Origin: an uncultured Verrucomicrobiota bacterium
Lineage (GTDB): Bacteria; Verrucomicrobiota; Kiritimatiellia; RFP12; UBA1067
NCBI GenBank assembly: GCA_945487985.1
Contig: CALYTX010000055.1
Span: 1-7,904 of the forward strand
Reading direction: 5' to 3'
Length of the DNA stretch: 7,904 bases
Below the pieces are notes generated by a model. The model was not told the DNA's origin. It did no database searches and was given only the letters and a program-made list of their open reading frames with translations. A program made the position numbers and the translations under genes. Of the stretch, positions 1-5,263 are shown one piece after another (within the stretch, counting starts at the first letter, position 1; every line of letters begins with the position of its first letter).

Positions 1-213
1 GCCTGGCTCGACACGGGCACCCACCAGTCGCTTGCGGACGCGACGAACTTCGTGCGCGCGCTGATCGACCGCCAGGGCTTGCAAATCGCCTGCATCGAGG
101 AGATCGCCTGGTCAAAGGGCTGGATCGACGATGCGCAACTCAAGCGGCTGGCCGCCGGCTACGGCAAATCGAGCTACGGGGCCTATCTCGAGAATCTCGT
201 CAGAGGAATTTAA
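1..213 (+). CDS. rfbA: Glucose-1-phosphate thymidylyltransferase, C-terminal part (start lies outside the window)
   Basis: The open frame enters from the left edge and ends at TAA 211-213, giving the last 70 residues of the protein. It opens with AWLDTGTHQSLADATNFV and continues with EEIAWSKGWIDDAQL and YGAYL. This is the characteristic end of RmlA/RfbA, including the Trp-Leu-Asp-Thr-Gly-Thr sugar-nucleotide site segment and the C-terminal helices. Family knowledge: the enzyme joins dTTP and glucose-1-phosphate into dTDP-glucose plus pyrophosphate in the cytoplasm, the first step of dTDP-L-rhamnose synthesis, and is normally about 290 residues long, so roughly three quarters of it is missing here. 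The next gene, rfbB, starts 2 bases after the stop and uses the product of this enzyme. The identity is secure from both the motif and the neighbour. The promoter and N-terminus cannot be seen. Confidence 0.93.
   Translation, partial: AWLDTGTHQSLADATNFVRALIDRQGLQIACIEEIAWSKGWIDDAQLKRLAAGYGKSSYGAYLENLVRGI
202..207 (+). promoter_or_regulatory. Shine-Dalgarno of rfbB
   Basis: AGAGGA lies inside the last codons of rfbA, 8 bases before ATG 216. It fixes the rfbB start. It also shows that this genome uses Shine-Dalgarno initiation for genes inside operons, in contrast to the HIT gene downstream. Confidence 0.75.
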
Positions 214-215
214 CC

Positions 216-1325
216 ATGCTTTATTCCAAACGCTGTATTGTCACTGGCGCGGCGGGTTTCATCGGCTCGGCGCTGACGCGGCTGTTGCTGACGGAAACCG
301 GGGCGACGGTGCTGGCTGTCGACAAGCTGACCTATGCGGGCGTGCCGGAATCGCTCAAAGAGTCGGGCCTCGATCCCGCGACGCTTTCGTCCTCGAATCC
401 GCGCCTTGAATTTCTCAAAGCCGACATCTGCGATCAGAGCGCGATGGACAAGGCGTTTGCAGATTTCCGACCCGACACGATTTTCCATCTCGCAGCCGAA
501 TCCCATGTCGACCGCTCAATCGACGGCCCTGGCGAGTTCGTCCGCACCAATGTTGTCGGCACCGCCACGCTTCTGCAAGCGGCGCTCAAGTGGTGGAAGG
601 CGCATCCCGGTTTTGTCTTCCAGCACATTTCGACCGATGAAGTCTACGGCTCGCTCGGCGCGGAGGGATTTTTCACCGAGCAGACTCCATATCGTCCGCA
701 CTCGCCATATTCGGCATCGAAGGCGAGTTCCGACCACCTCGTGCGCGCCTGGATGGATACGTACGGTCTTCCCGTCAAGATTACAAACTGCTCGAACAAC
801 TACGGGCCCTACCACTTCCCTGAAAAATTAGTTCCGCTAACCATCCTCAACTGTTTAGAAGGCAAGCCGCTGCCAGTTTACGGCAGCGGCGTGAATGTGC
901 GCGATTGGCTGTACGTCGAAGACCATGTACGCGCGCTGCTTCTCGTCAACGAGCGCGGCAAACCTGGTGAAACCTACAATGTGGGAGGACATAACGAACG
1001 AACCAATCTTGAGGTCGTCGAGACCGTGTGCGCCATTCTTGACGAACTAAGACCGCGAGCGGACGGCTCGAGGTACTCTTCGCTTATCACCTTCGTGGCC
1101 GACCGCCCCGGACACGACCTTCGTTATGCCATCAACCCCGATAAGCTGATGGGCGATCTTGGTTGGCGGGCGCGCGAGAATTTCGACTCCGGCATGCGCA
1201 AGACGGTGCAATGGTATCTCGACAATGAATGGTGGTGGCGGTCGATCCGCGAAAAAAAATACGCCGGCGAGCGGCTCGGCGCGGGTCGGAGCATTTCCGC
1301 GCCCGCCGCGTCGCATGTGGTATAA
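216..1325 (+). CDS. rfbB: dTDP-glucose 4,6-dehydratase
   Basis: A 369-residue extended short-chain dehydrogenase/reductase. The N-terminal Rossmann motif GAAGFIG is at residues 11-17 for NAD+. The HLAAESHVDRSI segment is at about 91-102. The catalytic Thr140-Asp141-Glu142 (STDEVYG) and the Tyr165-x3-Lys169 pair (YSASK) are present, as are NCSNNYGPYHFPEKL (about 191-205) and PVYGSGVNVRDWLYV, the sugar-nucleotide binding part. These are the RmlB signatures. The enzyme converts dTDP-glucose to dTDP-4-keto-6-deoxyglucose by an internal hydride transfer through bound NAD+, in the cytoplasm. ATG 216 has a good Shine-Dalgarno and lies 2 bases after rfbA, so the two are co-transcribed. The length is close to the usual 330-360; the extra is a short low-complexity tail after the conserved YAGERLG. 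Oddities: three TTA/CTA leucine codons cluster at residues 205-214, followed by a perfect hairpin (866-890). An A8 tract lies at 1252-1259. The stop codon lies inside a -10 box. rfbC and rfbD are not in the window. Confidence 0.96.
   Translation: MLYSKRCIVTGAAGFIGSALTRLLLTETGATVLAVDKLTYAGVPESLKESGLDPATLSSSNPRLEFLKADICDQSAMDKAFADFRPDTIFHLAAESHVDRSIDGPGEFVRTNVVGTATLLQAALKWWKAHPGFVFQHISTDEVYGSLGAEGFFTEQTPYRPHSPYSASKASSDHLVRAWMDTYGLPVKITNCSNNYGPYHFPEKLVPLTILNCLEGKPLPVYGSGVNVRDWLYVEDHVRALLLVNERGKPGETYNVGGHNERTNLEVVETVCAILDELRPRADGSRYSSLITFVADRPGHDLRYAINPDKLMGDLGWRARENFDSGMRKTVQWYLDNEWWWRSIREKKYAGERLGAGRSISAPAASHVV
866..890. repeat. Perfect 9-bp hairpin inside rfbB
   Basis: GCCGCTGCC (866-874) and GGCAGCGGC (882-890) are perfect reverse complements around a 7-base loop, AGTTTAC. 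The stem is almost all G-C. It codes for the conserved stretch K-P-L-P-V-Y-G-S-G, so protein constraint may account for part of it. There is no T run after it, so it is not a standard terminator. Confidence 0.6.
1252..1259 (+). other. A8 homopolymer near the 3' end of rfbB
   Basis: Eight consecutive A residues cover Glu346-Lys347-Lys348. If one A were lost, the frame would run without a stop from rfbB into the HIT gene start at 1333. Slippage is a possibility read from the sequence, not something shown. Confidence 0.4.
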
Positions 1326-1326
1326 T
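1318..1326 (+). promoter_or_regulatory. Extended -10 promoter for the HIT gene, predicted leaderless
   Basis: TGG (1318-1320) followed by TATAAT (1321-1326) is a perfect extended -10 element for a sigma-70 type factor. No -35 hexamer resembling TTGACA is found 16-18 bases upstream, which is usual when the TGn extension is present. Six bases (AACGCC) separate the box from ATG 1333, so the expected transcription start coincides with the A of the start codon. There is no Shine-Dalgarno before that ATG, which agrees with a leaderless mRNA. The box overlaps the rfbB stop codon (TAA 1323-1325). Confidence 0.7.
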
Positions 1327-1332
1327 AACGCC

Positions 1333-1737
1333 ATGAAAAACAACTGCATCTTCTGCGCCATCGCCGCGGGTGAAATCCCGTCCTTCAAGATTTACGAAGA
1401 CGATCTGGTTTTGGCTTATCTCGACATCAACCCTTTTTCCACGGGTCACACGCTTGTCATTCCCAAGATCCATTCCGAAGGCTTGCTCGATACCGGCGAC
1501 GAAACGCTCGCGGCGGTGATTTCCCGGGTCAAGAAAGTCGCCGCGCATTTGCGCACGGCGCTGCCGTGCGAGGGCTTTAATATTCTCCAGAACAACGGGC
1601 AGGCCGCCGGCCAAACGGTTAAGCACTTGCATTTCCATATCGTCCCGCGCTGCGGCATGGCCCCGCTCGCTTTCGACGGCGCGCCCGCAGACATGGAAGA
1701 GCTCAAGGCTTTGGCCGGACGCATCGGCATGATTTGA
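1333..1737 (+). CDS. HIT-family (histidine triad) nucleotide-binding protein
   Basis: A 134-residue protein of the HINT/PKCI branch of the HIT superfamily. The triad is HLHFHIVPR: His98, His100 and His102, with His100 the expected nucleophile that takes the AMP group. Cys5 and Cys8 (CIFC) with His47 and His98 match the zinc site found in many bacterial members. The family pattern YLDINPFSTGHTLVIPKIH spans about 29-47, and the QNNGQAAGQTVKH loop precedes the triad. Such proteins hydrolyse AMP-lysine type phosphoramidates, Ap4A-like dinucleotides or other nucleotide conjugates. The physiological substrate cannot be told from sequence. The frame stays open upstream into rfbB, but ATG 1333 is chosen because homology begins there (M-K-N-N-C-I-F-C) and the -10 box sits just before it. 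The stop TGA (1735-1737) overlaps the helicase ATG by one base, implying translational coupling. Confidence 0.93.
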   Translation: MKNNCIFCAIAAGEIPSFKIYEDDLVLAYLDINPFSTGHTLVIPKIHSEGLLDTGDETLAAVISRVKKVAAHLRTALPCEGFNILQNNGQAAGQTVKHLHFHIVPRCGMAPLAFDGAPADMEELKALAGRIGMI

Positions 1738-4007
1738 TGTCCCCGGCGGCGTTCATCGACAATCCCGGCTGGGCGGATTTCCTGCCAGAAATTCGAGAGC
1801 CGGCTCGTCGTCGCCGGTTGCCGGCGCACGAGGATTGCTCGCTGCTCGACGTCGAAACCGTCGCGCGCCACCTTCATGCCGGCGGCACGCTCGGGATGAT
1901 GTCCGGCTACGAGGAGCGTCCCGGCCAGATAGCCATGCTCGCGGCTATCGTTCGCGCTTTTAATGGGCGCGGACATTTGCTTGTCGAGGCCGGCACCGGC
2001 GTAGGCAAGTCGATTGCCTATCTTGTCGCTTCGATTCTCTGGGCGTGGACCAACGATACGCCCGTGGTGGTTTCCACCGCGACGCGCAACTTGCAGAGCC
2101 AGCTCGTCAATTCCGACATTCCCAAGGCGCTGGCGGTGCTCGGTGATTCGGCCGGCGAGTTCAAGTTCGCCTTACTCAAGGGGCGTGCAAATTACTTGTG
2201 TCTCAGGGCGGTGGGGGAATTTTTCGCCGCCGGCTATTGGACGATGTCCGCCGAAGAACAGGCGGAAATGCCGCGCTTCATCGAATGGCTTCGCTCTACC
2301 CCGGACGGAGATCTCGACGGATACGACGGCCTGCAGCGCAGTCAGCTCACATGCCCTGGCGAGGAATGCGGGGCGCGTCGCTGTCCCTATTACTCGCGCT
2401 GCTTCGTCTACCGCGCCCGCAAACGCGCGGCCGAGGCGCATCTGGTGATCGCCAACCACGCGCTGGTGCTGGCAGAGGCAACGGCGCCGGGCGGGTCGAT
2501 TCTGCCGAGCTACGCCCGGCTTGTCGTCGATGAAGCGCACAATCTTGAGGCAACGGCCACGGAATACCTCAGTCGCGAATTATCGCTCGCCTCGCTTTCG
2601 CGCATACTCAGTCGCCTTGTGCGCCGATCGCGCGGCTCGCGGACGCGCCCGGGAGGGATCCTCGCGTCCGTCGAGCGGCAGATTCGCCGCGGAGCGCTGC
2701 CGGAAGCTTCCGGCGGGAAGGCCATGCAGATTGTCTCGGAGTGTTCGGCGGCGGCCGCGCAGATTATGCGGGCAACCGCGGAGGTGCTGGGCTTGTCGTC
2801 GCTCATGCTCAAGCCGGCGGGGAAAAGCGAAATGGTGAGGTTTAAGGTAGCGGCGGGGCGACGGTGCTATTCGGTCCGCGGCATCTTCGCTGAATATGAC
2901 AGTGCAGAGTGGGACGAAACACAATTGGCGGCGGCCGCGGCGAAGATGGAAAGCAGGCTGGCGGTTCTGGTTCGCCTGCTGCACAATCTGCGCGATATTC
3001 TCGACGATGCCGCGCAGGGCAGTCCCGTCCAGCCGGGAGATCTATCCGCGCAGCTCAACGGCATTGCGGAGAGTCTCGTCGGGTTTGCCAACGATGCCGA
3101 TTTCGTCCTTAAAGGGGAGAATGAGTCCTACGCATATTGGGTGGAGCGCTTGCGCGAAGGGAAGGGGCGCGGCGTCGTACGCCTGGTTGCCGCGCCTTTG
3201 TCGGTCGCGAGCGAACTCGATCGGATGCTTTACGAGCCGAAGGATTCAGTGGTGCTTTGTTCGGCGACCTTGCGCGTCGGCAACGATTTCAAATACATGA
3301 TGCGGCGTCTGGGAGCGAACGGACGCTTTGCGTGCATGGTGGCCGATTCGCCGTTCGACTACCTGCGCCAGGCGCTGGTGTTGGCGAGCGATTGCCTGCC
3401 CGACCCGTCGGTTGCATCCGGCAACTACGCCGAAGGACTGGCGAGGTTGATGAAGGATGTTTTCGCAGCCACCGAAGGGCGCGCCCTCGTGCTTTTCACG
3501 AGTTACGAGATGATGCGCCAGGTCGCGGATTGCGCGCGCGAACCGCTCGCTCGCGAGGGTATCGAACTGCTGGTCCAGGGCGAGGGCCTTTCGCGCGAGA
3601 CGATGACGCGGCAGTTGCGGGAAAGCGGGCGAAGGGTGCTGTTTGGCGCGCAATCGTTCTGGGAAGGTGTTGATGTGGCCGGGGAGGCGCTGAGCTGCGT
3701 CGTTATCGCGCGGCTGCCGTTCGCGATGGTCGGCGATCCTGTGGTCGAGGCGCGTGCGGAAAAAATCGAACGTGAAGGAGGCAGCGCCTTCCGCGACTAT
3801 TTTCTGCCTGAGGCGGTGATCAAGTTCCGGCAGGGGTTCGGGCGTCTGATCCGCACCAAGCGCGACCGCGGCGTGGTAATAGTTGCCGATCCGCGGATAG
3901 TCACCAAGAATTACGGCGGGTCGTTCCGCAAGTCGATTCCGGCTTCCGTGCATGCGGTCGCGGAACCGTCCGAGCTGGTTGCGCGCGTAGTCGATTTTTT
4001 TATGTGA
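1737..4007 (+). CDS. DinG/XPD-family ATP-dependent DNA helicase with iron-sulfur cluster
   Basis: A 756-residue superfamily 2 helicase. The entry segment YEERPGQIAM is at about 58-67. Walker A GTGVGKS is at 86-92 (Lys91), and motif Ia STATRNLQSQL follows. Candidate cluster cysteines are Cys155, Cys206, Cys211, Cys216 and Cys222, followed by FVYRARKRAAEAHLVIANHAL. The DEAH box is at 265-268. GAQSFWEGVDVAG starts at 637, and motif VI QGFGRLIR at 699-706 carries the arginine finger. Family knowledge: DinG/YoaA enzymes unwind DNA 5' to 3' and act on forked, R-loop and G-quadruplex structures during replication stress. The length fits stand-alone DinG-like proteins; no exonuclease domain is fused. 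Four cysteines are usual; here there are five, and the C-x4-C-x5-C set 211/216/222 fits the common spacing. ATG 1737 is preferred over TTG 1734: it overlaps the HIT stop as TGATG and has no Shine-Dalgarno, so coupling is likely. A T7 tract lies in the last codons. The assignment to DinG rather than another Rad3-like subgroup is moderate. Confidence 0.92.
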   Translation: MSPAAFIDNPGWADFLPEIREPARRRRLPAHEDCSLLDVETVARHLHAGGTLGMMSGYEERPGQIAMLAAIVRAFNGRGHLLVEAGTGVGKSIAYLVASILWAWTNDTPVVVSTATRNLQSQLVNSDIPKALAVLGDSAGEFKFALLKGRANYLCLRAVGEFFAAGYWTMSAEEQAEMPRFIEWLRSTPDGDLDGYDGLQRSQLTCPGEECGARRCPYYSRCFVYRARKRAAEAHLVIANHALVLAEATAPGGSILPSYARLVVDEAHNLEATATEYLSRELSLASLSRILSRLVRRSRGSRTRPGGILASVERQIRRGALPEASGGKAMQIVSECSAAAAQIMRATAEVLGLSSLMLKPAGKSEMVRFKVAAGRRCYSVRGIFAEYDSAEWDETQLAAAAAKMESRLAVLVRLLHNLRDILDDAAQGSPVQPGDLSAQLNGIAESLVGFANDADFVLKGENESYAYWVERLREGKGRGVVRLVAAPLSVASELDRMLYEPKDSVVLCSATLRVGNDFKYMMRRLGANGRFACMVADSPFDYLRQALVLASDCLPDPSVASGNYAEGLARLMKDVFAATEGRALVLFTSYEMMRQVADCAREPLAREGIELLVQGEGLSRETMTRQLRESGRRVLFGAQSFWEGVDVAGEALSCVVIARLPFAMVGDPVVEARAEKIEREGGSAFRDYFLPEAVIKFRQGFGRLIRTKRDRGVVIVADPRIVTKNYGGSFRKSIPASVHAVAEPSELVARVVDFFM
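2699..2714. repeat. 16-bp perfect palindrome inside the helicase gene
   Basis: GCCGGAAGCTTCCGGC reads the same on both strands. It encodes part of A-L-P-E-A-S-G-G, in the poorly conserved region between the DEAH box and the C-terminal motor domain. It may be chance or a protein-binding site; nothing nearby supports a function. Confidence 0.5.
3995..4001 (+). other. T7 homopolymer at the end of the helicase gene
   Basis: Seven T residues cover the end of Asp and Phe-Phe just before the final Met and TGA. Loss of one T shifts reading into the rsmB frame, with TTA TGT GAA AGG CGT TGG then ATG 4018 and no stop between. No good hairpin precedes the tract, so it is not a convincing terminator. Confidence 0.4.
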
Positions 4008-4017
4008 AAGGCGTTGG

Positions 4018-5220
4018 ATGGCTATGGAAAACTCAAGAAGAAAAGCCGCATACATTGTTGCACGGTGGATGGCGACGAAGGAATTCCCCGGTGAACTGCT
4101 GCCGGACGGACCCGAACGCGCCTTTGTGCAAGATCTCGTGTTTACCGTCATCCGTCGGTTGCGTCCGCTCCGGCGCATTCTCGGGACGATGGTAAGTCGC
4201 TGGCCGAAGGGCGAACTGGAGGCTTTTTTGTATGTGGGTGCCGCCCAGATTATCTTCATGGACGGCGTTCCTGATTTTGCCGCAGTGAACGAGACGGTCG
4301 AGGCGGCAAAAAGTTGCGCCAATGCCTCCGTCGCGCGCGTTGTCAACGGCGTTCTGCGCAATCTTGTCCGCCGTCGCCAGTTGCTTGCGAAAGGCAGCGA
4401 ACTGGAAACCTTCCCCTCGGCGATTGTCCGCCGCTGGCGCGAACGCTACGGGCAAGACGGCGCGGAGGCGCTCGCGGCCTGGCACAACCGTCCGGCGGAG
4501 ACCGTCCTGGCCCGGCGCGACGGAAGTTTCACGACGCTGGAGCGCGGCAAGAGCGTGGCCGAAACGAAAGGCTTTGCCGAGGGAGAATTCATCGTCCAGG
4601 ATCCGGGAACCGCCTTGGCGATAGAACTGCTGCGACCCGCTCCGGGTGAAACGATACTTGATGCGTGCGCGGCGCCTGGGGGTAAAACTGTGCAAATTGC
4701 CTGGCGCGGGGCGTCGGTTGCGGCCTGTGAGGTGAACCCTAAGCGCCGGCGCCGGCTCGAGGAGAATCTTCGCCGGCTTCGGCTATCGGTCGAGGTGCTT
4801 GACTCACTGCCCGGCGGAGGGCGTCTTTTCGACAAGGTTCTGGTTGACGCACCATGTTCCAATACTGGCGTTTTCCGGCGCCGGGTTGACGCGCGGTGGA
4901 ATTGGAGCGAGGAAAAACTCTCCGCGCTCGTCAAGCTGCAGGCGGAGATTCTTGACAATGCTTCCGCATCCGTCCGCCCCGGGGGAGTGCTTGTTTATTC
5001 GACTTGCTCTAACGAACCCGAGGAAAATGAAGCGCAGGTGCGTTCATTCCTTGAACGCCATGATGATTTTGAGCTGTCGGCGAGCAAGGAGTCGGTTCCG
5101 TTTGTGAGTGGTATGGACGGCGCGTTCGCCGCCGCGTTCGTGCGTATCCCTATCGTCCCTGGCGAACGCCCGATAGGGTGCTGCGGGGAAAGCGGCGGCG
5201 CCTCGCATCAAAGGGTTTAG
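4018..5220 (+). CDS. rsmB: 16S rRNA (cytosine-967-C5)-methyltransferase RsmB
   Basis: A 400-residue protein with an N-terminal NusB-like RNA-binding domain (about 5-125; note YVGAAQIIFMDGVP and AAVNETVEAAK, and NGVLRNLVRRR) and a C-terminal Rossmann methyltransferase domain. The S-adenosylmethionine loop DACAAPGGKT is at 215-224. The motif IV VDAPCSNTGVFRR carries Cys280, and the motif VI YSTCSNEPEENE carries Cys330. In this family the TC cysteine (Cys330) attacks C6 of the target cytosine and the PC cysteine (Cys280) helps release the product. Known role: methylates C967 of 16S rRNA during ribosome assembly. ATG 4018 is preceded by AAAGG (4007-4011) at six bases, and the gene starts 10 bases after the helicase stop. 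A second in-frame ATG at 4024 is possible. It is slightly shorter than the E. coli protein (about 429), but its end is odd: after DGAFAAAFVRI, where the family normally stops, about two dozen residues follow, encoded partly by a palindrome. Confidence 0.94.
   Translation: MAMENSRRKAAYIVARWMATKEFPGELLPDGPERAFVQDLVFTVIRRLRPLRRILGTMVSRWPKGELEAFLYVGAAQIIFMDGVPDFAAVNETVEAAKSCANASVARVVNGVLRNLVRRRQLLAKGSELETFPSAIVRRWRERYGQDGAEALAAWHNRPAETVLARRDGSFTTLERGKSVAETKGFAEGEFIVQDPGTALAIELLRPAPGETILDACAAPGGKTVQIAWRGASVAACEVNPKRRRRLEENLRRLRLSVEVLDSLPGGGRLFDKVLVDAPCSNTGVFRRRVDARWNWSEEKLSALVKLQAEILDNASASVRPGGVLVYSTCSNEPEENEAQVRSFLERHDDFELSASKESVPFVSGMDGAFAAAFVRIPIVPGERPIGCCGESGGASHQRV
5148..5178. repeat. Nested inverted repeat in the 3' end of rsmB
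   Basis: CCCTATCG (5148-5155) and CGATAGGG (5171-5178) are perfect reverse complements. Inside the 15-base loop a second small hairpin, GGC-GAAC-GCC (5161-5170), follows the spacer TCCCT. The element codes for the unusual RsmB tail. No T run follows, so it is not a standard intrinsic terminator. It could be a short interspersed palindromic repeat that landed at the end of the gene; no second copy is seen in this window. Confidence 0.6.
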
Positions 5221-5247
5221 GTGTGGTTTTGTGAACTGTTCGAAAAA

Positions 5248-5253
5248 GAAAGG
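5248..5253 (+). promoter_or_regulatory. Shine-Dalgarno of the glycosidase gene
   Basis: GAAAGG lies 10 bases before ATG 5264, a slightly long but usable spacing. Together with the signal peptide it favours ATG 5264 over the in-frame GTG at 5231. No clear promoter is visible in the 43-base gap after rsmB; TGTGGTTTTG at about 5222 only weakly recalls an extended -10. Confidence 0.55.
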
Positions 5254-5263
5254 TCTTCGTTCT

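Noticed and set aside
1159..1332. Upstream extension of the HIT gene into rfbB (possible start at 1159)
   Set aside because: HIT homology begins at ATG 1333 and the promoter lies between; the extension overlaps conserved rfbB coding sequence.
1734..1736. TTG 1734 as helicase start
   Set aside because: The next codon is an ATG overlapping the HIT stop as TGATG, the usual coupled arrangement.
3964..4001. Intrinsic terminator ending in the T7 tract
   Set aside because: Only a weak AACC/GGTT pairing precedes the T run, and rsmB starts 17 bases later.
1737..4007. Helicase as a CRISPR type IV DinG
   Set aside because: No csf genes or repeat array nearby; it sits between housekeeping genes.
3246..4361. 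371-codon minus-strand open frame across the helicase-rsmB junction
   Set aside because: It lies opposite two well-supported genes and its translation is arginine-rich shadow sequence without motifs.
4745..4756. 12-bp palindrome GCCGGCGCCGGC in rsmB
   Set aside because: Encodes an arginine run with GC-rich codons; expected in this composition.
5231..5263. GTG 5231 as start of the glycosidase
   Set aside because: It would add 11 residues before a normal signal peptide and would leave GAAAGG inside the gene; ATG 5264 fits better.
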